DNA of 64,000 nt from Sphingobium sp. Z007. Lineage in GTDB: Bacteria > Pseudomonadota > Alphaproteobacteria > Sphingomonadales > Sphingomonadaceae. Within the stretch, counting starts at the first letter, position 1; the number at the start of each line of letters is the position of its first letter. A program made the translations under genes and the position numbers. Under the pieces are notes generated by a model. That model searched no databases, was not told the DNA's origin, and saw nothing but the letters and a program-made list of their open reading frames with translations. Below are positions 48,113 through 54,476 of the stretch, in pieces. Location: NCBI RefSeq assembly GCF_900013425.1, contig NZ_FBXK01000005.1, forward strand, positions 1,860,001 through 1,924,000, given 5' to 3'.

Positions 48113-48693
48113 TGATCATCCGCCGTCTGTTGATCCTGTCGCTGACCTATGCGGCCGCGCTGATTGCCGGCTTCCTGCTCTATCTCGGCCTGATCGCCTC
48201 GCCTGTCCTTGGCGGGGTCTCGATCCTCTTCTACCGCGGCATCGCCATCGCGCTGATCGCCGCGCCGCTGTTCGCATTGCTGCTGGCGATAGCCGGGCGG
48301 CGCATGCCGTCGCTTGATCTGTCCACGGTCATCGGCGCAACGGCGCTGTCACTCGCCTTCAACATCTGTTTCCTGATCGTCTTCCCGGTCACGTTCGACC
48401 GGTCGGTCACCATGTTCCTGCTCGCCCGGATCGAGCAGCAGGACGGACAACTGGATGCCCGCGATCTGGAGCATATCTTCGTCGCCGACTATCTCCGCAC
48501 GCTGCGGCAGATCGACCGGCGTGTGGAGGAACAGTCGCTATCGGGCAACATCGTCGTTGCCGACGGCCGCATCCGCCTTACACCGCAAGGCAAGCGGCTG
48601 ATGGCAGGCGCGCGCACGGTCGGCAGATGGTTCGGGGCCGACCGGCGCTTCGTGCATCCGCAGTTCGTCGAAACACAGGCCCCCGCGCATTAG
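48109..48693 (+). CDS. Small membrane protein coupled to the GT-C-like gene
   Basis: A 194-residue protein with about four membrane helices in the first 120 residues, then a soluble region (IEQQDGQLDARDLEHIFVAD, RLTPQGKRLMAGARTVGRWF). It has no recognised domain. The ATG overlaps the stop of the preceding gene, so both are translated together and probably work together. Confidence 0.75.
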   Translation: MMIIRRLLILSLTYAAALIAGFLLYLGLIASPVLGGVSILFYRGIAIALIAAPLFALLLAIAGRRMPSLDLSTVIGATALSLAFNICFLIVFPVTFDRSVTMFLLARIEQQDGQLDARDLEHIFVADYLRTLRQIDRRVEEQSLSGNIVVADGRIRLTPQGKRLMAGARTVGRWFGADRRFVHPQFVETQAPAH

Positions 48694-48793
48694 CCATTTG
48701 TCAAAGTTTCCATCTTATTCACCTTGATTACCCAGATCGGGTCGGCACCATCTTGGACCGGCCGCAACGATCGCGACGAAATGGCGGAGAAAT

Positions 48794-50323
48794 ATGAGCG
48801 CCTTTGGACGGAAAAATGGACCCGCCGGCATGAAGTCCGGCTTTGGCGTTGCCCGCCCGATGCAGGGTGGCGGCCCGAAGGAGGACGCGCCGCGGGGCGG
48901 TGACCAGTTCCCGCCGCTCGACATCGCGTCGTTGCCGGGCGAAATCCCGTTCGACCCCTTGTCGGCTCCGACCAGCCAGATGCAGCGCAATTCCGACGCC
49001 ATGGCCCGCCTGTCGGACCGCGCCAATGCCGAACATGTGCCCGACGCCGGGCCACAGGGCTTTGAAGCGAGCGTCCACAAGATCAAGGAGCAGGTGCTTC
49101 CCCGCCTGCTGGAGCGAGTCGATCCCGAAGCCGCCGCGACGCTGACCAAGGATGAACTGGCGGAGGAATTCCGCCCGATCATCATGGAAGTGCTGGCGGA
49201 GCTGAAACTCACCCTCAACCGGCGCGAACAGTTCGCCCTGGAAAAGGTGCTGGTCGACGAACTGCTGGGCCTTGGCCCGCTCGAAGAATTGCTGAACGAC
49301 CCGGATATCACCGACATCATGGTGAACGGCCCGGATCAGACCTATATCGAAAAAAAGGGCAAGCTGGTCATTGCCCCGATCAAGTTCCGCGACGAGGAGC
49401 ATCTGTTCCAGATCGCGCAGCGGATCGTGAACAAGGTCGGCCGCCGCGTCGATCAGACCACGCCGCTGGCCGACGCCCGCCTGCCCGACGGGTCCCGCGT
49501 CAACGTGATCGTGCCGCCGCTCAGCCTGCGCGGCACGGCGATCTCCATCCGTAAATTTTCCGCCAAGCCGATCACCATCGACATGCTGGCCCAATGGGGT
49601 GCGATGAGCCCGAAGATGGCGACCGCGCTCAAGATCGCGGGCGCATGTCGCTTCAATGTGGTTATTTCGGGCGGTACGGGTTCGGGCAAGACAACGATGC
49701 TCAATGCTCTGTCGAAAATGATCGATCCGGGCGAGCGCGTGCTGACGATCGAGGATGCGGCGGAACTGCGCCTGCAACAGCCGCACTGGCTGCCGCTCGA
49801 AACCCGCCCGCCCAACCTGGAGGGTCAGGGCGCGATCACCATCGGCGATTTGGTCAAGAACGCCCTGCGTATGCGGCCGGACCGCATCATCCTGGGCGAA
49901 ATTCGTGGCGCGGAATGTTTCGATCTGCTCGCCGCGATGAACACCGGCCATGACGGGTCCATGTGTACGCTCCACGCCAACTCGCCCCGCGAATGCCTGG
50001 GCCGTATGGAAAACATGATCCTGATGGGCGACATCAAGATTCCGAAGGAAGCGATTTCCAAGCAGATCGCCGATTCGGTCGATCTCATCATCCAGGTGAA
50101 GCGCCTGCGCGACGGGTCGCGCCGCATCACCAACGTCACCGAAGTGATCGGCATGGAGGGCGACGTCATCGTCACCCAGGAACTGTTCAAGTTCGAATAT
50201 CATGACGAGGATGACAGCGGGAAGATCATCGGCGAATATCGCTCGATGGGCCTGCGTCCCTATACGCTCGACAAGGCGCGCATGTTCGGCTTCGACCAGC
50301 CGTTCCTGGAAGCCTGTCTCTGA
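48794..50323 (+). CDS. cpaF: CpaF/TadA family type II/IV secretion ATPase
   Basis: A 509-residue hexameric ATPase of the Tad/Flp pilus class. Walker A is GGTGSGKTTMLNAL and Walker B lies in RPDRIILGEIRGAE; TIEDAAELRLQQPHW and MNTGHDGSMCTLHANSPRE are hallmark motifs. The N-terminus (about 1-70) is Gly/Pro-rich. No other tad/cpa gene is adjacent, so this is an orphan here; it may serve a Tad locus elsewhere. Confidence 0.94.
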   Translation: MSAFGRKNGPAGMKSGFGVARPMQGGGPKEDAPRGGDQFPPLDIASLPGEIPFDPLSAPTSQMQRNSDAMARLSDRANAEHVPDAGPQGFEASVHKIKEQVLPRLLERVDPEAAATLTKDELAEEFRPIIMEVLAELKLTLNRREQFALEKVLVDELLGLGPLEELLNDPDITDIMVNGPDQTYIEKKGKLVIAPIKFRDEEHLFQIAQRIVNKVGRRVDQTTPLADARLPDGSRVNVIVPPLSLRGTAISIRKFSAKPITIDMLAQWGAMSPKMATALKIAGACRFNVVISGGTGSGKTTMLNALSKMIDPGERVLTIEDAAELRLQQPHWLPLETRPPNLEGQGAITIGDLVKNALRMRPDRIILGEIRGAECFDLLAAMNTGHDGSMCTLHANSPRECLGRMENMILMGDIKIPKEAISKQIADSVDLIIQVKRLRDGSRRITNVTEVIGMEGDVIVTQELFKFEYHDEDDSGKIIGEYRSMGLRPYTLDKARMFGFDQPFLEACL

Positions 50324-50349
50324 CAGACTGGCTGTAAGATTATGTGGCT

Positions 50350-50369
50350 GGCGGGGATTTGTCCCCGCC
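50350..50369 (+). terminator. Hairpin after cpaF
   Basis: GGCGGGGA (50350-50357) pairs with TCCCCGCC (50362-50369) around TTTG, 26 bases after the cpaF stop. A T-run is missing, so it may be only a partial terminator. Confidence 0.45.
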
Positions 50370-50430
50370 GCCCCTTGCGCCCGGCACAAGGGAGCGGCAC
50401 ATCACCCTCTCCCTAGAGAGGATGTCCCCG

Positions 50431-51231
50431 ATGAACCGTCTCGCCCTGATCGCCGCTGCCATCGCCATAGTACCGGTCGGTGCCGCTGTCGCCCAACATG
50501 CTGGCCACAATCAGGCGGCCGACCCGACCGCCGCCGCCATCGCCGCGCCCAGCCGCACGCCCAAGAATGTCGCCCGCGACCAGTATCGGCATCCCGCCGA
50601 GACGCTCGCCTTCTTCGGTGTGACACCGAGTCAGACAGTTGTGGAATATAGTCCGAGCGGCGGCTGGTACTCGGAAATCCTGGCCCCGCTGCTGCGCGAC
50701 CATGGCACTTTCTATGCGCTCCAGCCCACGGGCCGCTATCTGGACGGCTACAAGACGTTCCTTGCCGCCAATCCGGCCGTCTATGACAAGGTGAAGGTCG
50801 CCGCCTATCCCGAAGGAGCCGCCAGCATCCCGGCAGGCAGCGTCGATACGGTGCTGACCTTCCGCAACGTCCACAACATGGTCATGGCCGGGAATGAGGC
50901 TGCGACCTTCAAGGCGTTTTTCGACATGCTCAAGCCCGGCGGCACGCTGGGTGTGGTCGATCACCGCTTGCCTGAGGACCGCGACAGCGCGCTGGAAAAG
51001 AGCAGCGGTTACCTTAAAGTTTCGACCATTCGCCGGATCGCGCAGGCCGCAGGCTTCGAATATGTCGGCGCATCGGAAGTGAACGCCAATCCCAAGGATA
51101 CCGCAGACTGGCCCAAGGGCGTGTGGACACTGCCCCCCTCGCTCAGCCAGAAGGATGTCGACAAGGACAAATATCTGGCCATCGGCGAAAGCGACCGGAT
51201 GACACTGAAATTCCGCAAGCCCGCGAAATAA
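50431..51231 (+). CDS. Secreted methyltransferase-like protein (COG4798 type)
   Basis: A 266-residue protein with a signal peptide (MNRLALIAAAIAIVPVGAAVA, cut before Q). The body has a Rossmann methyltransferase layout: VVEYSPSGGWYSEILAPLL in motif I position, SVDTVLTFRNVHNM, and MLKPGGTLGVVDHRLPED. Motif I lacks the usual G-x-G-x-G. Export is odd for a SAM enzyme because SAM is cytoplasmic, so the activity is doubtful. GAGAGG precedes this start; the ATG at 50422 would have no spacing. Confidence 0.85.
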   Translation: MNRLALIAAAIAIVPVGAAVAQHAGHNQAADPTAAAIAAPSRTPKNVARDQYRHPAETLAFFGVTPSQTVVEYSPSGGWYSEILAPLLRDHGTFYALQPTGRYLDGYKTFLAANPAVYDKVKVAAYPEGAASIPAGSVDTVLTFRNVHNMVMAGNEAATFKAFFDMLKPGGTLGVVDHRLPEDRDSALEKSSGYLKVSTIRRIAQAAGFEYVGASEVNANPKDTADWPKGVWTLPPSLSQKDVDKDKYLAIGESDRMTLKFRKPAK

Positions 51232-51236
51232 GCAAA

Positions 51237-51266
51237 GGCCCGGTTGCGTCGTCGCGCAACCGGGCC
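51237..51266 (+). terminator. Hairpin terminator after the methyltransferase-like gene
   Basis: GGCCCGGTTGCG (51237-51248) pairs with CGCAACCGGGCC (51255-51266), a perfect 12-bp stem, five bases after the stop. It has no clear T-run. Confidence 0.65.
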
Positions 51267-51267
51267 A

Positions 51268-51302
51268 GAGCGGTTGACTCGATTACATCGGATCAACCGC
51301 TC
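51268..51302. repeat. Second inverted repeat upstream of the EamA gene
   Basis: GAGCGGTTGA (51268-51277) and TCAACCGCTC (51293-51302) form a perfect 10-bp inverted repeat around 15 bases. It sits two bases after the preceding hairpin. An AGCGATTT-like partner, GAAATCGCTC, appears near 51385. Function unknown. Confidence 0.5.
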
Positions 51303-51397
51303 AAGATTTATGTTTTACCGCGATTTAGCTTCGCTGGCCTTAGGCTCCGAGTCATCAGATGATTCCATCTGATTAGAAATCGCTCTAAGGCGGCGGC

Positions 51398-52315
51398 GTG
51401 ACCGCGCCTGCCCGACCCCATCGCCCACTCTTCGCCATCGGGCTGCGCCTGATCGCCGTGCTGTGCCTGTCGGTGATGTTCGTGACCGTGCGGGTGGCGA
51501 GCGACCATGGCGTCCATGTCGTTGAATCGCTTTTTTACCGGCAGGCGCTGGCGCTGCCGATGATCCTTTTCTGGGTCGCGCTGGCGGGCGGCCTGCGCAC
51601 CGTGCGCACCAAACGGATCGGCGTCCATGCCAGCCGCATGATGCTGGGCCTGACGGGGATGCTGCTCAATTTCCTGTCCTACATCCTGCTGCCCCCCGCC
51701 GAAGCCGCGACGATCGGCTTCACCATGCCGATCTTCGGCACGATATTGTCGGCGCTGATCCTGCGGGAGGCGACCGGCATCCATCGCTGGGCCGCGGTGC
51801 TGGTGGGTTTTGTCGGCGTGCTGGTCATCGTCCGGCCCGACGCGGGCCATTTCCCGCTCCAGGGCGTCGCCGTCGCCATCGCCGCCGCACTGGTGACCGC
51901 CAGCGTCAGCCTGGTGCTGCGCGAGCTGGGCCGCACCGAATCGGCGGGCGTCGTCGTCTTCTGGTTCACCGTCCTGTCGATGATCCCGCTGGGCATCGCC
52001 ATGCCCTTCGTTGCGCAGGCGCATGATGCGCTGACCTGGGGATTGCTGCTGGTGATCGGACTGTTCGGCGGGATCGCGCAACTGTGCCTGACCGCGGCGC
52101 TGCGCTGGGCGCCGGTGTCGGTGGTGCTGCCGATGGATTATACGACGATCATCTGGACCACGCTGCTGGGCGTGGCGATCGGGGAGAATTGGCCGATGGC
52201 GACGACCTGGGCGGGCGCTGCCCTGATCGTCGCCAGCGGCCTCTATATCGCCTGGCGCGAACATATCCGCGCCAGGCGTCCGGTCGTCAGTTCAGCAGTT
52301 CCGCCTCAAGGCTGA
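51398..52315 (+). CDS. EamA/DMT family transporter
   Basis: A 305-residue inner-membrane carrier with ten predicted helices in two EamA repeats. Blocks LFYRQALALPMILFWVALAG, PPAEAATIGFTMPIFGTILS, and VLPMDYTTIIWTTLLGV in the second repeat fit drug/metabolite exporters. Substrate not known. The 3' end overlaps the convergent osmC-like gene by 29 bases. Confidence 0.9.
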   Translation: MTAPARPHRPLFAIGLRLIAVLCLSVMFVTVRVASDHGVHVVESLFYRQALALPMILFWVALAGGLRTVRTKRIGVHASRMMLGLTGMLLNFLSYILLPPAEAATIGFTMPIFGTILSALILREATGIHRWAAVLVGFVGVLVIVRPDAGHFPLQGVAVAIAAALVTASVSLVLRELGRTESAGVVVFWFTVLSMIPLGIAMPFVAQAHDALTWGLLLVIGLFGGIAQLCLTAALRWAPVSVVLPMDYTTIIWTTLLGVAIGENWPMATTWAGAALIVASGLYIAWREHIRARRPVVSSAVPPQG

Positions 52316-52718
52316 TATCGGCCTTCAACAGTTTGGAGATCGGGCAGTTCGCCTTGGCCTTGCCCGCCAGTTCCTGGAACGTCGCGTCGTCGGTGCCGGC
52401 GATGGTGGCCTTGAGCGTCAGCTTGCTGGCGGTCACGGCGAAACCGTCATCCTGCTTTTCCAGCGTCACGACCGCGGTCGTTTCCATCTTCTCGGCCGTC
52501 AGCCCGGCTTCGCCCAGGATCAGCGACAGCGCCATGGTGAAGCAGGAGGCGTGGGCGGCGGCGATCAGTTCTTCCGGGTTGCTGCCCGGCTGTCCCTCGA
52601 AGCGCGTCGCAAAACCATAGGGATAGGCGTCCAGCGCGCCGCTCTGGGTAGAGATGGCACCCTTCCCGTCCTTCAGGCCGCCCGTCCACACTGCCGAACC
52701 GCTGCGATTGATTTTCAT
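52287..52718 (-). CDS. osmC: OsmC family peroxiredoxin
   Basis: A 143-residue OsmC-type thiol peroxidase, acting on organic hydroperoxides in the cytoplasm. The first catalytic Cys is in AAAHASCFTMALS and the second in KANCPISKL. Starting MKINRSGSAVWTGGLKDGKG, it matches the E. coli OsmC group more than Ohr. OsmC genes are often stress-controlled. It is divergent from the PRC-barrel gene, which has its own candidate stress promoter. Confidence 0.93.
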   Translation of the reverse strand: MKINRSGSAVWTGGLKDGKGAISTQSGALDAYPYGFATRFEGQPGSNPEELIAAAHASCFTMALSLILGEAGLTAEKMETTAVVTLEKQDDGFAVTASKLTLKATIAGTDDATFQELAGKAKANCPISKLLKADISLEAELLN

Positions 52719-52757
52719 GGCCTATGCTCCCGATGATGCGTGGTGGTATGAGCCGGA

Positions 52758-52782
52758 GGAACCCCAGCGGTCCCCCATGGTT
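52758..52782 (+). promoter_or_regulatory. Candidate EcfG-type promoter of the PRC-barrel gene
   Basis: GGAAC at 52758-52762, 16 bases, then GGTT at 52779-52782. The element is the same as the one before the patatin operon (4830) and fits the EcfG pattern. It ends 37 bases before the PRC-barrel start. Confidence 0.55.
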
Positions 52783-52819
52783 GCATCATCATAGCGTCAT
52801 TTCTCACAGGAGCATGACA

Positions 52820-53185
52820 ATGACTGACCTGACGATGGAAAATCATGGTGACCTGATCGCGTCCGACCGGGTCGAAGGGACCGCCGTCTATAACCGCCGG
52901 GGCGAGCGGCTGGGCAAAATTTCCAACTTCATGGTGGACAAGCGCAGCGGCCAGGTGCGCTACGCCGCCCTGTCCTTCGGCGGCTTCCTGGGCATCGGGC
53001 ACGACCATTATCCCCTGCCTTGGTCGATGCTAGCCTATGACACCGCCCAGCAGGGCTATGTCGTCGATCTCGACAAGAAACTGCTCGACGATGCGCCACG
53101 TTACGGCGCTGAGCAGCGGCCGGATTATGACGATGGCTATGGCCGCAACGTCTACCAATATTATGGGCTGATCTACCCTTGGTAA
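52820..53185 (+). CDS. PRC-barrel domain protein
   Basis: A 121-residue soluble protein. The PRC-barrel reads LIASDRVEGTAVYNRRGERLG, then KISNFMVDKRSGQVRYAALSFGGFLGIGHDHYPLPWSML. The C-terminal tail is rich in Tyr, Asp and Pro. Such proteins are common in alphaproteobacteria, often under general stress control; no activity is established. The start at 52820 is chosen because AGGAG lies seven bases upstream; the ATG at 52814 would be too close. Confidence 0.9.
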   Translation: MTDLTMENHGDLIASDRVEGTAVYNRRGERLGKISNFMVDKRSGQVRYAALSFGGFLGIGHDHYPLPWSMLAYDTAQQGYVVDLDKKLLDDAPRYGAEQRPDYDDGYGRNVYQYYGLIYPW

Positions 53186-53206
53186 TATGCGCAACGGCGC
53201 GCCTTT

Positions 53207-53239
53207 GCGGCCGGGCTGGCGTCATGCCGGTCCGGCCGC
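53207..53239 (+). terminator. GC-rich hairpin after the PRC-barrel gene
   Basis: GCGGCCGG (53207-53214) pairs with CCGGCCGC (53232-53239), with an inner GGC/GCC pair. No T-run follows, so this is a possible terminator only. Confidence 0.4.
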
Positions 53240-53306
53240 GTCGCTGTTGACGATCCGGTGTGAGGGGTGTTTTTCCGGCTGCCTAGATTTCACCACATTT
53301 CGCCGC

Positions 53307-53335
53307 TTGCCCATTGTCTACCAGATGAATAGAAT
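53307..53335 (+). promoter_or_regulatory. Sigma70-like promoter of the serine hydrolase gene
   Basis: TTGCCC (53307-53312), 17 bases, then TAGAAT (53330-53335). The spacing is ideal and both hexamers are close to consensus. The hydrolase starts 40 bases after the -10 element. Confidence 0.5.
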
Positions 53336-53374
53336 TATTGTCAGAGCCTCGATATCAAGGATGAGGATCAGACC

Positions 53375-54031
53375 ATGGAGCGATTCGGTTTTTCGGGTGA
53401 CGCGCGTCAGCCAGTCGTGCTGACCATTCCAGGTCTCAACAATAGCGGGCCGGGCCACTGGCAGACGATCTGGGAAGAGACACGCGGCGATTGTGAGCGG
53501 GTGGACCTGGGCAGCTGGGCCAGCCCGAATCGAAACGCCTGGGTAACGCGGCTGGACGCCGCCATCCGCGAGGCCAACGGGCCGGTGATATTGGCGGCGC
53601 ACAGCCTGGGCTGCATGGCCGTCGCCTGGTGGGGCGCCCTGCAAAGCCAGGCTTATGGTTGGCCGGTGACCGGCGCATTGCTGGTCGCCCCGCCCGATTG
53701 CGACCGGATGGAAACGCCGGAGACGATCGGCGGATTCGGCCCCACGCCCCGCGCGCAACTGCCCTTCCCCTCAATCCTCGTGGGCAGCCGGGACGACCCC
53801 TATATCTTCTTCGAACGCGCCCATAGCGTCGGCAAATATTGGGGCAGCCAGTTCGTCGATGCGGGCTATGCCGGGCATATCAACGCGGATTCGGGCCTGG
53901 GCGACTGGCAGTTCGGCCAATCCCTGCTGGAACGATTGATCGACAATGCGCAGGAACAGGCGTCTGCGATGCGCCAGATGCGCCCGGCCCTGCCCATGGC
54001 TCAGGCCGCGCGGCCGCCCCTCCACCCATAG
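53375..54031 (+). CDS. RBBP9/YdeN-family serine hydrolase
   Basis: A 218-residue alpha/beta hydrolase. VVLTIPGLNNSGPGHWQTIWE is the family N-terminus, the nucleophile Ser is in LAAHSLGCMAVAWW, the Asp is in SRDDPYIFFERA, and the His is in GHINADSGLGDW. Cytoplasmic; natural substrate unknown. The C-terminal 30 residues are Ala/Met/Pro-rich. It is transcribed alone from the sigma70-like promoter upstream. Confidence 0.92.
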   Translation: MERFGFSGDARQPVVLTIPGLNNSGPGHWQTIWEETRGDCERVDLGSWASPNRNAWVTRLDAAIREANGPVILAAHSLGCMAVAWWGALQSQAYGWPVTGALLVAPPDCDRMETPETIGGFGPTPRAQLPFPSILVGSRDDPYIFFERAHSVGKYWGSQFVDAGYAGHINADSGLGDWQFGQSLLERLIDNAQEQASAMRQMRPALPMAQAARPPLHP

Positions 54032-54135
54032 AGGCTCACCCCACAGGGGCGCGACAAGACAAACTTGCGCGCCCCTTATATTTGCTTTTTTGTCTATCTT
54101 TGCAGTTGAGATATTAGACGGAGCCAGAGGTGTCC

Positions 54136-54324
54136 ATGAGCGAGCATAAACCCATCGAACTCCGCCACGCCCGCATCGAGGGCCAGCGCGCCGACATAAC
54201 CGTCAGCATCGACAAGGTGCGCGGCGTGCTGGAAGCGCTGCGCTTCGGATCGATCACGCTGACCGTCCATGATGCGCGCGTGGTCCAGATCGACGTGACG
54301 GAAAAAACGCGCCTGACGGGCTGA
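54136..54324 (+). CDS. DUF2292 (YezD-like) small protein
   Basis: A 62-residue protein ending IDKVRGVLEALRFGSITLTV, then HDARVVQIDVTEKTRL, the full DUF2292/YezD pattern. YezD genes often lie beside sulphur-assimilation or sulphonate genes, but no function is proven. The ATG at 54136 is preceded by AGAGG; a GTG at 54130 is possible. It is 152 bases upstream of a TonB-dependent receptor on the same strand. Confidence 0.88.
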   Translation: MSEHKPIELRHARIEGQRADITVSIDKVRGVLEALRFGSITLTVHDARVVQIDVTEKTRLTG

Positions 54325-54346
54325 AGGCGCCCGGGGGGAAAGTTTC

Positions 54347-54476
54347 GGGTCGGGCACGACCCATGCGGCAGGGGGTGAGCCGCATCATCGGAATCATCCC
54401 CAAAAGACATCGGCCGACCGGGCGACCGGAAAGGCCGCAATCACATCACCGGACATCCGGATAAAAGGGGACTATC
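54347..54476 (+). promoter_or_regulatory. Structured leader upstream of the TonB receptor
   Basis: Three hairpins follow each other: GGGTCG/CGACCC (54347-54362), ATGCGGC/GCCGCAT (54363-54385) and CCGGA/TCCGG (54449-54460), ending near an AAAAGGGG ribosome site. This may be a terminator plus a regulated 5' leader. I do not recognise a known riboswitch class. Confidence 0.4.

Noticed and set aside
48794..50323. Complete Tad pilus or type IV secretion locus
   Set aside because: Only cpaF is present; flanking genes encode unrelated membrane and methyltransferase-like proteins.
54325..54476. Known riboswitch (cobalamin or SAM class) before the TonB receptor
   Set aside because: The hairpins do not show conserved boxes of these classes that I can recognise, so only an unspecified structured leader is reported.
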